Source: JAIVGV01 sp031425275 (lineage in GTDB: Bacteria > Acidobacteriota > Blastocatellia > Pyrinomonadales > Pyrinomonadaceae). From it: a DNA stretch of 9,221 nucleotides. The first letter of the stretch is position 1; the number at the start of each line of letters is the position of its first letter. The notes beneath the pieces were generated by a model. It ran no database searches, was not told where the DNA came from, and was given only the letters and a program-made list of their open reading frames with translations. Of the stretch, positions 1 to 6,852 are shown piece after piece. Location of the stretch: the NCBI GenBank assembly GCA_031425275.1, contig JANPJA010000108.1:1-9221 (forward strand). Direction: 5' to 3'. The position numbers and the translations under genes are program-made.

Positions 1-213
1 GAAGTTGAGCCGCGCGAGCGCCCGCAGGCCGTGCCAGATCGTGCGGTAGCCGATGCCGAGAACGACGGCGGCGAAAAAAGGGATGGCCATCCGGTCGGGC
101 AGGTGCCAGCCGGCGAGCGACAGGAACTCGAAGGCGGCGACCACCGCGACGCTGAAGACCAGCCACCGGAACTTCCGATCCCGCCAGAGCGATTGTTTTG
201 TTTTTGTCTCCAC
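1..213 (-). CDS. N-terminus of probable heavy-metal P1B-type ATPase (partial)
   Basis: Only the first 71 codons are in the window; the gene runs off the left edge. The GTG start at 213-211 is preceded by AAAGG at 223-219 with 5-nt spacing. The product starts with a short charged segment (ETKTKQSLWRDRKFR), then two hydrophobic stretches (about residues 16-33 and 40-55). It then reads GIGYRTIWHGLRALARLNF at about residues 52-70. That layout, a G-x-G-Y turn followed by an amphipathic GL-RAL segment ending in LNF, matches the entry to the transmembrane domain of CadA/ZntA/CopA-like ATPases, just before the usual (S)xNxLM helix. No N-terminal HMA domain or CxxC metal site is present. It lies 69 bp after the DsbA-like gene on the same strand, so it is probably co-transcribed. 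The catalytic DKTG, CPx and HP motifs are outside the window, so the family call is inferred from the N-terminus and metal-efflux context. Another polytopic membrane protein remains possible. Confidence 0.6.
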   Translation of the reverse strand, partial: METKTKQSLWRDRKFRWLVFSVAVVAAFEFLSLAGWHLPDRMAIPFFAAVVLGIGYRTIWHGLRALARLNF

Positions 214-223
214 TTCAACCTTT
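214..223 (-). promoter_or_regulatory. Ribosome binding site deciding a GTG start
   Basis: On the minus strand AAAGG (223-219) sits 5 nt before the GTG at 213-211. No ATG in the same frame lies nearby, so this site decides the start of the partial ATPase gene. Confidence 0.55.
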
Positions 224-258
224 CACGACCGTCCGATTAGACATGCCTCGTATCCCCT

Positions 259-282
259 TGCCGGTCACTTCACTCGCCGGCA
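259..282 (-). other. Hairpin directly after the DsbA-like stop codon
   Basis: On the minus strand TGCCGG (282-277) can pair with CCGGCA (264-259) across a 12-nt loop, beginning at the base after the TAA stop. There is no following T-run, so it does not look like a complete intrinsic terminator. It could be a weak attenuator or an mRNA-stabilising stem between the DsbA-like gene and the downstream ATPase gene. Confidence 0.3.
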
Positions 283-951
283 TTACTTCTTCAATTCTTC
301 GTCGATGAGGGCTTTCAAGTCCTGCAGACTGAACCGCACCAGTTGTCTGCCGTTGACGAAGAAGGTCGGGGTTTTCGAGACGCCGAGACTCTGGCCGTCT
401 CTCATGTCACGCTCGATCTTCTCCGCGAACCGGTTCTGGGCGACCGAGGCCCGGAGCTTCTCCACGTCCAGACCGAGTTCGGCGGCGTAGGTCTCGAATA
501 AGACGGCGGGCGGCACCTGCGCGGCGGCCGGGGCCTCCTGCCCGTGCCGCTCGCCCCACTCGGGCTGCCGCCGGAACATGATCTCCTGCATCTCCCAGTA
601 CTTCCCCTGCTCGCCCGCCGCTTCGGTGAACGCCGCCGCGAGCCGCGAGTTCGGGTGGAGCGGCATGTACCTCACCACGAGTCTGACTTTGCCGCCGTAC
701 TCCTTGAGCATCTGTTTGATGATGGGGCTGAACGTGCGACACGATTCGCACTCGGGGTCGAGAAACTCGACCAGCGTGACGGGGGCGTCCGCCGGGCCGA
801 GCGCGGGGCTGTCCGGCCGGACGAGCTGACTGTTCGCAGTCGCGGACTTTCGTTCACCCTGCACGGAGTTGCGGTAGTAGGACGCGCCCACAACGGCGGC
901 GATAGTGACGACGACCGCGATCAGGGCAAGAATCTTGATTTGTTTTTGCAC
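283..951 (-). CDS. DsbA-family membrane-anchored thiol:disulfide oxidoreductase
   Basis: The predicted product of 222 aa has one N-terminal hydrophobic anchor (about residues 6-23) and a thioredoxin-fold domain facing the periplasm. The domain begins at LGPADAPVTLVEFLDPEC (51-68). The redox motif is C68-E-S-C71, and the cis-proline is Pro195 in KTPTFFVNG (193-201). A helical insertion separates the two, as in the DsbA/BdbD class. CESC is not the CPHC of E. coli DsbA, so redox potential may differ. The closest functional model is BdbD or another DsbA-family protein reoxidised by a short DsbB. The GTG start at 951-949 is chosen because GGGAG (962-958) lies 6 nt upstream and the start falls 1 nt after the dsbB stop. 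A longer frame reaching 1002 lies inside dsbB and would put a Cys-rich extension before the anchor. It should oxidise cysteines in exported proteins and pass electrons to the adjacent DsbB. Family is sure; its specific clients are unknown. Confidence 0.88.
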   Translation of the reverse strand: MQKQIKILALIAVVVTIAAVVGASYYRNSVQGERKSATANSQLVRPDSPALGPADAPVTLVEFLDPECESCRTFSPIIKQMLKEYGGKVRLVVRYMPLHPNSRLAAAFTEAAGEQGKYWEMQEIMFRRQPEWGERHGQEAPAAAQVPPAVLFETYAAELGLDVEKLRASVAQNRFAEKIERDMRDGQSLGVSKTPTFFVNGRQLVRFSLQDLKALIDEELKK

Positions 952-962
952 GTTATTCTCCC
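952..962 (-). promoter_or_regulatory. Ribosome binding site for the DsbA-like GTG start
   Basis: GGGAG at 962-958 lies within the last codons of dsbB, 6 nt upstream of the GTG at 951-949. It selects this start over the longer in-frame ORF and implies translational coupling to dsbB. Confidence 0.65.
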
Positions 963-1378
963 GTTCGGGTTGACTTATAAAACAGCAGGCACAGAGCCAC
1001 ACTGACGAACGCCGCGAGCGCCATCAGCGGAATCGTGATGAAGCCGAGCCACTCGATCTGCCGTGAGGTGCACGAAATACCCTGGGCACAAGGGGCGATG
1101 CTTTCAGGGATGATCCCGTAATACAGCAGGTTGTGATAAACCGAGATGGCCGTCCCCACCAGACACAGGGGCAGGGCGTAATATTTCATACGGCCGTCAC
1201 GCATGATGATCCCGGCCCCGATGACGAGGACGAGCGGGTACATGGCGACGCGCTGATACCAGCAGAGGAGGCACGGCGGCAGCCCCATAACCTCGCTGAA
1301 GAATAGGCTGCCGACGGTGGCGACCAGTGCTATCGCCCACGCCAGATACGGCAAAATGCTCCGTTTAATCATCGGCAC
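953..1378 (-). CDS. dsbB: Short DsbB/BdbC-type quinone-linked disulfide oxidoreductase
   Basis: This 141-aa inner membrane protein has four predicted transmembrane helices (about residues 8-28, 43-59, 66-84, 112-134). DsbB proteins pass electrons from DsbA to the quinone pool. The first periplasmic loop carries PPCLLCWYQR, with redox cysteines C36 and C39 right at a helix start, the hallmark of the family. The second loop carries PCAQGISC, with C97 and C103 separated by five residues. That compact pair is typical of the short BdbC/DsbB branch and not of E. coli DsbB, whose second cysteine pair is much further apart. The start is GTG at 1378-1376, with GAGGAG 7 nt upstream; an ATG two codons later (1372) is less well spaced. 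It ends 1 nt before the DsbA-like gene, so the two form a functional pair like BdbC/BdbD. Two further cysteines (C72, C130) lie within helices and are probably not catalytic. Confidence 0.9.
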   Translation of the reverse strand: MPMIKRSILPYLAWAIALVATVGSLFFSEVMGLPPCLLCWYQRVAMYPLVLVIGAGIIMRDGRMKYYALPLCLVGTAISVYHNLLYYGIIPESIAPCAQGISCTSRQIEWLGFITIPLMALAAFVSVALCLLFYKSTRTGE

Positions 1379-1391
1379 TCATCATCTCCTC
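1379..1391 (-). promoter_or_regulatory. Strong ribosome binding site for dsbB
   Basis: GAGGAG at 1391-1386 is followed by 7 nt and then GTG at 1378-1376. The out-of-frame ATGATG between them opens a reading frame that stops within a few codons, so GTG is the sensible start. Confidence 0.65.
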
Positions 1392-1584
1392 GCGCGTCCT
1401 CAGCGAAAACAGCATCAGCCAAGTTCATCGGCTTTGTGATCTAGTCTTTCCCGTGTTCGTAAGATAGAAACACCTCCCGACAGCGGCAGCCCGCCGACAA
1501 CTTCGGCGATTAAGGCAAAGGCTCGTCAGCCCCAAGACGATTGCCGGTCATCGATGGTTCTTACCGGCGGCCCTGTGCGTGTGA
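1379..1584. other. Intergenic region between the czc-fecR and dsb gene sets
   Basis: This 206-bp gap has no reading frame that looks coding on either strand. On the minus strand GCCGGT (1568-1563) can pair with ACCGGC (1548-1543) across a 14-nt loop, starting 16 nt after the fecR-like stop. No T-run follows, so termination there would not be classical. I see no convincing -35/-10 pair for dsbB; a TATCTT hexamer at about 1465-1470 (minus) lacks a good -35 partner. Whether dsbB has its own promoter or is read through from the czc operon cannot be settled here. Confidence 0.45.
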
Positions 1585-2172
1585 TCATATCCCGTGAGTG
1601 ACCTTCTTTCCCGACCGGTAGAAATTCACTTTCATGCGCTTCTTCAGACTGAACTCCCTCCCGCGCTCGTCCCTGTACCGCAGCTCGCCTTTGGCCACCG
1701 CGGCCTCGGTCTCGCCGTCCTCGGCGACTCGGAACAGGTAGCGCCCCGCTTTGTGAATTGTGAGCTGGCCGGGCGGCGTGTGGATAACCAGCGACGCGCC
1801 GTCTTTGAGCGAGCGGACGACGACCAGGATTTCGCCGCGCTCCACGTCGAAGTGCATCGCCCCGAAACCTGTCCCGTAGGCGCGAACGAATGCGCCGGCC
1901 CCGACGTGCAGGTACGAGTCCGGGGTGAGCGACCAGTCGGCGTGCCCCTTCTCGGTGGTCAGCACCACGTCGCCGTCGGCGAGCGACACGCCCTTTCTCA
2001 GCGGCTCTACTTCCTTACCGCCGCCCGGTCGGCGCAGGACTTCGCCCTCGACGAGCGTGACCAGCCCCGCCCGCGCCGAGATGACCCGTTCTTGCCCGCG
2101 CGACGCCGCAGTCGGTGCGGGCACGCAGAGGCACGCGAGTAGTGCCGGCACAGAGACGACGATCCGCCTCAC
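1585..2172 (-). CDS. Secreted FecR-domain protein coupled to the czcA gene
   Basis: The 195-aa product has an N-terminal signal sequence (RR at 2-3, hydrophobic to about residue 20). Cleavage is likely after TAA at about 21-23, although LLAC at 11-14 leaves a lipoprotein possibility. The rest is a beta-rich FecR-like domain: VISARAGLVTLVEGEVLRR (30-48), PLRKGVSLADGDVVLTTEKGHADWSL (57-82), SYLHVGAGAFVRAYG (86-100), then repeated strands such as FDVERGEILVVV and HTPPGQLTIHKAGRYLFRV. In iron uptake FecR is an inner-membrane anti-sigma factor. This protein has no cytoplasmic helical domain and no FecI or TonB receptor beside it, so that role is unlikely. Free-standing secreted FecR-domain proteins are a separate, mostly uncharacterised class. 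The GTG start (2172-2170) overlaps the czcA stop as GTGA, with AAGGGGG 7 nt upstream. An in-frame extension to 2211 would lie wholly inside czcA and would bury the signal peptide. A periplasmic accessory of the pump is an inference. Confidence 0.75.
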   Translation of the reverse strand: MRRIVVSVPALLACLCVPAPTAASRGQERVISARAGLVTLVEGEVLRRPGGGKEVEPLRKGVSLADGDVVLTTEKGHADWSLTPDSYLHVGAGAFVRAYGTGFGAMHFDVERGEILVVVRSLKDGASLVIHTPPGQLTIHKAGRYLFRVAEDGETEAAVAKGELRYRDERGREFSLKKRMKVNFYRSGKKVTHGI

Positions 2173-5100
2173 GATGCGGCCCCCTTCTTCAGCCCATTGC
2201 GCTCGAACCACTCGTAGAGCGTCGGCAGGATGAGCAGCGTCAAAAGCGTGGAGGTGATGAGGCCGCCGATGACGACGGTCGCCAGCGGTCGCTGCACCTC
2301 AGCGCCGGCGCTCGTCGCCAGAGCCATCGGGATGAACCCGAGGCTCGCCACGAGCGCCGTCATCAACACCGGGCGCAGCCGCGTCTCCGCCCCTTCTCTC
2401 ACCGCGTCCGCCAGAGAGCGACCCTCCGCGCGCAGGTGGTTGATGTAGCTCACCATCACGACGCCGTTTAAGACCGCGACGCCGAAGAGCGCGATGAAGC
2501 CGACGCCCGCCGAGATCGAGAACGGCATCCCGCGCAAAGCAAGGGCGATAATGCCGCCGACGACGGCGAACGGGATGCCGGTGTAGATCAAGAGCGCCTG
2601 TTTCACCGAGCCGAACGTCGTGAAGAGCAGCACGAAAATGAGGAACAGGGCGAGCGGCACCACGATCAGCAGACGCCCCGACGCGCGCTCCAGGTTCTCG
2701 AAAGTCCCGCCCCACGTCAGGTAGTAGCCCGGCGGGAGTTGCACCTCTTTCTCGATTCGTGCTTGCGCCTCTTCGACGAAGCTTCCGATGTCGCGCCCCC
2801 GCACGTTCAATTCGACGCCGATGCGGCGGCGCGTGTCCTCGCGCGAGATTTGCGCCGGTCCCTCGACGAGCCGCACGTCGGCGAGTTCGGAGAGCGGGAT
2901 GCGCGCGCCGTTCGGCGCGGAGACGAGCAGGCGCTTGATCGTCTCCACGTCGCGGGTCGTCTCGTCCGCGAGGCGCACGACGAGATTGAACCGCTGATCG
3001 CCCTCGAAGACTTGGCCCGCGTCCTTGCCCGCGACGAGCGACTCGACGAGGTCGTTCACGTCCTCGACGTTGATGCCGTAGCGGGCAATGGCTGTGCGGT
3101 CGGGCTTTATCTGAAGCTGCGGCAGCCCCGTGGTCGCCTCAGCCTTCACGTCCTCGGCCCCTTTCACCCTGCCGACCACGGCGACGATCTGGTCTGCCGT
3201 TTTCTTTAGAGTGTCGAGGTCGTCGCCGAACAGCTTGATCGCGATGTCGGAGCGAACCCCCGAGATGAGTTCCGCGACGCGCAGCTCGATGGGCTGCGAG
3301 AAGCTGCACGTGGCGTTCGGCACGCCCTTTTCCAGTGCCTCCGCCATCTGCTCGACCAGCTCGGCTTTCGAGTGCGCCGTCGTCCACTCCGAGGGCGGTT
3401 TTAGCTCGACGTAGAGGTCACTGAAGTCGATGCTCATCGGGTCGGTAGCGACCTCGGCGCGCCCGGTCTTCGAGACCACCTTGGTCACTTCGGGAAATCG
3501 TTTTAAAACCTTCTCGACTTCGGTGACGGTCTTGACCGACTGGGTCAGCGACACGCTGGGCAGTTGCTGGACTTGCAGCGCGAGCGACCCTTCGTCGAGG
3601 CGCGGGATGAACTCCGATCCCAAGAGCGGGAACAGGGCGAAGCTGATGAGCACGAGGGCGGTCGCGACCGCCAGCGCCTGCGCGCGGCTGCGGTTCATGA
3701 ACGAAAGTGCCGGGCGGTAGGCGCGCTTTGCGTAGCGGACGACGAAGCTCTCTCTCTCCGATACGTGCCCGCGTAAGAGGTAGGTCATGGCCGCCGGCAC
3801 ATAGGTGAGCGAAAGGATCAGCGAGCCCAAGAGCGCGAACACCACGGTCAGCGCCATCGGCTTGAACATCTTGCCCTCGATGCCGGTCAGCGACAGGATC
3901 GGCAGGTACACGATGGCGATGATCGCGACGGCGAACACGACGGGGCGGCCCACCTCGACGCAGGCGTCAAGAATGGTTCGCCCTGCGGGCTCTTTTGAAC
4001 CCGCGTGCTGCGCTTCTGCCCGCCGGCGAACTGTGTTCTCCACCATCACCACCGCGCCGTCCACGATCAGCCCGAAGTCGAGCGCGCCGAGGCTCATCAG
4101 ATTCCCCGAGACGCCGAAGACGCGCATCAGGATCGCCGCGAAGAGCATCGACAGCGGGATGATGGTCGCCACGAGCATCGCCCCACGCCAGTTACCCAGG
4201 AGCAAGATGAGCACGATGATGACGAGTATCGCTCCCTCAATCAGGTTCTTCGCTACCGTCCAGATCGTCCGGTCGACCAGCTCCGTGCGGTCGTAGAATG
4301 GGATGAGCTGGACGCCCGCGGGAAGCGTCTTCTTGACCTGCTCGATACGCTCTTTGACCCTCTCGACGACGGTGCGCGAGTTCTCGCCTTTGAGCATCAT
4401 GGCGATGCCGGCGACGATCTCGCCCTCGCCGTCGGCAGTGACTGCGCCCTGCCGGACGGTCGCGCCGATGACCACATCGCCCACGTCGCGCACGAAAACT
4501 GGCACGCCCTCCTTACCCGTCTTGACGACGATATTGCTGATGTCCTCGGCTTTTTCCACGAGCCCGATGCCGCGCAGCAGATACTGCTCGGAGCCGTGCT
4601 CGATGTAGGCGCCGCCGACGTTCCCGTTGTTGCGCGACACCGCCTCCAGCACGTCGCGCAGGGTCAGGCCGTAAGACTGTAACTTCGCCGGGTCGAGTCT
4701 GACCTGATACTGTTTCTCGTACCCGCCGAAGCTGTTGACCTCGGTGACGCCGGCGACGCCCAACAGTTGCCGCCTGACGCTCCAGTCCTGGATCGTGCGA
4801 AGCGATGTAGCGTCGTGGCCGCTCCCCGGCGCGGCCTTTAGTTCGTACTGGTAGATTTCGCCGAGGCCCGTTGAGATCGGCCCCATCTCCGGCGAGCCGA
4901 TTGATTCCGGTATCTGCTCGCGCGCCTGCGACAGGCGTTCGCCGACGAGCTGGCGCGCGAAGTAGGTGTCGACCGAGTCGTCGAAGACGACCGTCACGGC
5001 CGACAGCCCGAACTTCGAGACCGAGCGGATCTCCTCGACGTCGGGCAGGCCCGACATCGCCACCTCGACCGGGAAGGTGATCTGCCGCTCGATCTCGAGC

Positions 5101-5273
5101 GGCGCTAAGCTGGGCGCGGCGGTCAAGACCTGCACCTGCACGTTCGTCACGTCGGGCACGGCGTCGATGGGCAGGCTTTTCAGACTGTAAATGCCGGCGG
5201 CGGCCATCATCGCCACCATCAGCATGACGAGCAGGCGCTGCGAAACAGCGAAGCGAATGAGTCCGTTTATCAT
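2169..5273 (-). CDS. czcA: CzcA-type heavy-metal RND efflux pump
   Basis: The 1034-aa product has the full length and layout of the HME-RND family: a first helix (about 13-30), a large periplasmic porter domain, helices from about 340 to 500, a second periplasmic domain, and a last helix bundle from about 870 to 1020. It is a proton-driven inner membrane trimer that passes metal to the adaptor and outer membrane factor. The helix-4 signature is DFGLIVDGAVVMVEN (399-413), so the proton-relay residues D399, D405 and E412 match D402, D408 and E415 of Cupriavidus CzcA. The pore loop reads ELRVAELISGVRSD (663-676). At positions matching the CusA methionine triad I see Q567 in ALQVQQLPS, the non-Met segment SDLYVELKP, and E668, so Cu/Ag is unlikely and Zn/Co/Cd/Ni is favoured. 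The ATG overlaps the czcB TGA by one base; its SD (GGGGGA at 5291-5286) is distant, implying coupling. No truncation or frameshift is seen. Confidence 0.95.
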   Translation of the reverse strand: MINGLIRFAVSQRLLVMLMVAMMAAAGIYSLKSLPIDAVPDVTNVQVQVLTAAPSLAPLEIERQITFPVEVAMSGLPDVEEIRSVSKFGLSAVTVVFDDSVDTYFARQLVGERLSQAREQIPESIGSPEMGPISTGLGEIYQYELKAAPGSGHDATSLRTIQDWSVRRQLLGVAGVTEVNSFGGYEKQYQVRLDPAKLQSYGLTLRDVLEAVSRNNGNVGGAYIEHGSEQYLLRGIGLVEKAEDISNIVVKTGKEGVPVFVRDVGDVVIGATVRQGAVTADGEGEIVAGIAMMLKGENSRTVVERVKERIEQVKKTLPAGVQLIPFYDRTELVDRTIWTVAKNLIEGAILVIIVLILLLGNWRGAMLVATIIPLSMLFAAILMRVFGVSGNLMSLGALDFGLIVDGAVVMVENTVRRRAEAQHAGSKEPAGRTILDACVEVGRPVVFAVAIIAIVYLPILSLTGIEGKMFKPMALTVVFALLGSLILSLTYVPAAMTYLLRGHVSERESFVVRYAKRAYRPALSFMNRSRAQALAVATALVLISFALFPLLGSEFIPRLDEGSLALQVQQLPSVSLTQSVKTVTEVEKVLKRFPEVTKVVSKTGRAEVATDPMSIDFSDLYVELKPPSEWTTAHSKAELVEQMAEALEKGVPNATCSFSQPIELRVAELISGVRSDIAIKLFGDDLDTLKKTADQIVAVVGRVKGAEDVKAEATTGLPQLQIKPDRTAIARYGINVEDVNDLVESLVAGKDAGQVFEGDQRFNLVVRLADETTRDVETIKRLLVSAPNGARIPLSELADVRLVEGPAQISREDTRRRIGVELNVRGRDIGSFVEEAQARIEKEVQLPPGYYLTWGGTFENLERASGRLLIVVPLALFLIFVLLFTTFGSVKQALLIYTGIPFAVVGGIIALALRGMPFSISAGVGFIALFGVAVLNGVVMVSYINHLRAEGRSLADAVREGAETRLRPVLMTALVASLGFIPMALATSAGAEVQRPLATVVIGGLITSTLLTLLILPTLYEWFERNGLKKGAAS
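2173..2187 (-). promoter_or_regulatory. Ribosome binding site deciding the FecR-like GTG start
   Basis: AAGGGGG at 2186-2180, inside the last codons of czcA, stands 7 nt before the GTG at 2172-2170. Together with the four-base GTGA overlap it supports translational coupling of the two genes. Confidence 0.6.
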
Positions 5274-6850
5274 CAGTGATCATCGTCCCCCATCTCACCC
5301 TTCAACATCTGCGTCTTTAAGGTGAAGCTGCCCTTCGTGACGACCCTGTCGCCCAACTGGAGGCCGTTTAAGACGCGGTGGTAGCCGTCGGTCTCGCCGC
5401 CGACCTCCACGTCTCTCACCTCGAAATGACCGGGCTCGTCGTCCTTCGGGATGAAGACTACCGTGCGCTCACCGATGCGCTGGACGGCTGCCGAAGCGAC
5501 CACTAATTCCTCGCCCGTGGCCGCGCCCGTCCCGGCCTCGAATCCGACCTCGACGAACATCCCGGCCTTGAGCCCGCCGTTCGGGTTGACCACCTCGACG
5601 CGGACGCGCCCCGTGCGCGTCTCTTCGTTCAGTTGCGGGTCGATGTAATTGACACGGCCGGCGACGGCGGACTGCCCCAGGGCGGCGGAGGTGATCCGGG
5701 CCGGCGTCCCCGGCCGTATCTGGCCGAGTTGCGCTTCGGGGACGTTGGCGATGATCCACACGGTCGAGAGGTTCGCGATGGTGACCATCGACGTGCCGAC
5801 TTCGACGCCCGCGCCCGCGTTCACCAGCCGCTCGGTGACGGTGCCGGAGACGGGGGCGCGCACCGCGACGAGCGAGGTGTCCTGACTGTGATCGTCTTCC
5901 CGCTCGCCCCGCGCCACGGGAGCGCCGAGCGCGCGCATCTCGTCGCGGATGTGGTTGACGTCGACGCTCGCGGTCTCGACCGACGCGCGGGCCTCCTGGA
6001 GCTCGCGGTTCAGGGAAATGTTGTTCTCGAACTCGTACCGCGCTTTCGCAGTCCTGTGTGCGGTCTCGGCGGCGATGAGGTCTTTGCCCGCGCCGGCCCC
6101 CAGTTCGATCAGGCGTCTGGTGCGTTTGAGTGTCGCGTCTGCCTCGTCGAGCTGCGCCTTCGCCGTCAGGACGGCGACGCGGTTCTCGGCCCGCTGCACG
6201 CGCTGGAGGTTGCGCTCGGCCAGCGCGAGAGTGGTCTCGGCTTCGTGGAGCTTCCCGTGCATCTGCGCCAGTTGCGGGCTGGCGATGACGGCGAGCACCG
6301 AGCCGGCGCGCACGGTGTCGCCCAGCGCGACGTTGACCCGCTCGACCCGGCCCCCGACGAGGGGCGACGCCTGCTGCGTCTGCTGTTGGTTGACCTCAAC
6401 CGTGCCAGTAGCCCGCAGCAGCGACACGGCCGGGCGCTGCGTCACGCCCTCGATCTCGATTCCGGCGGCGGCCATGGCTTCAGGCGACAGCTTGACCTCC
6501 TTGCCTTCGCCCCCGTGCTCGCCGCCCTCTTCGGCCCCCTGCTCTCCGGCTTCGGCGTTGACCTTGACGTTCGTGCCCGCGCTGTCGCCGCGCCCCCGCC
6601 AGAGTAGGCCGAAGACGATGACCAGGGCGACGATGGCCACGAGGCTGACGAATAAAATCGTGTTTCGGTTATTCGGGCGCGGCGGAGCCGCCCCCATCGT
6701 CTTTACGGTATCGACCTCGACGACTGATTCAGTACGGCCGCCGCCCGCCGTTGTCTCTTCGCTGACGCGCGTGACCTCGGAGGTCTCGACGGCGGCCGAT
6801 TCGTGTATGTTTGAACTGCCGTCGTTTTTAATGATGGGATGATCTGACAT
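5273..6850 (-). CDS. czcB: CzcB-type periplasmic adaptor (membrane fusion protein)
   Basis: The 525-aa adaptor should bridge CzcA and the CzcC-like channel. A polar N-terminal segment of about 62 residues, rich in S, T and E, comes before a single membrane helix (about 64-85). Then follows an acidic, glycine-rich linker with a histidine (98-118). The first half of the barrel-sandwich (lipoyl-like) domain is SPLVGGRVERVNVALGDTVRAGSVLAVI (162-189), the helical hairpin spans about 193-305, and the second half is APVSGTVTERLVNAGAGVEVGTSMVTI (332-358). The beta-barrel domain (360-440) includes NYIDPQLNEETRTGRVRVEV, and a membrane-proximal domain (445-520) has VVASAAVQRIGERTVVFI and GLQLGDRVVTKGSF. 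The ATG lies 2 nt after the czcC stop with GAGGA 9 nt upstream, so the genes are surely co-transcribed. Typical CzcB/CusB proteins are about 400-520 aa; the extra length is the cytoplasmic tail and linker. No CusF-like or HMA domain is attached. Confidence 0.93.
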   Translation of the reverse strand: MSDHPIIKNDGSSNIHESAAVETSEVTRVSEETTAGGGRTESVVEVDTVKTMGAAPPRPNNRNTILFVSLVAIVALVIVFGLLWRGRGDSAGTNVKVNAEAGEQGAEEGGEHGGEGKEVKLSPEAMAAAGIEIEGVTQRPAVSLLRATGTVEVNQQQTQQASPLVGGRVERVNVALGDTVRAGSVLAVIASPQLAQMHGKLHEAETTLALAERNLQRVQRAENRVAVLTAKAQLDEADATLKRTRRLIELGAGAGKDLIAAETAHRTAKARYEFENNISLNRELQEARASVETASVDVNHIRDEMRALGAPVARGEREDDHSQDTSLVAVRAPVSGTVTERLVNAGAGVEVGTSMVTIANLSTVWIIANVPEAQLGQIRPGTPARITSAALGQSAVAGRVNYIDPQLNEETRTGRVRVEVVNPNGGLKAGMFVEVGFEAGTGAATGEELVVASAAVQRIGERTVVFIPKDDEPGHFEVRDVEVGGETDGYHRVLNGLQLGDRVVTKGSFTLKTQMLKGEMGDDDH

Positions 6851-6852
6851 GA

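Noticed and set aside
952..1002. Longer start for the DsbA-like gene at 1002
   Set aside because: It would lie inside dsbB, add a Cys-rich extension before the membrane anchor and lacks the ribosome binding site seen before the GTG at 951.
4005..4682. Plus-strand frame opposite czcA, and other frames within 2169-5273
   Set aside because: Its composition (H, D and R runs) is that of an antisense shadow; the minus-strand RND pump explains the sequence fully.
5633..6607. Long plus-strand frame of 324 codons opposite czcB
   Set aside because: It is antisense to a clear CzcB adaptor, has an Arg/Gly/Asp-rich product typical of high-GC shadow frames, and shows no domain or ribosome binding site.
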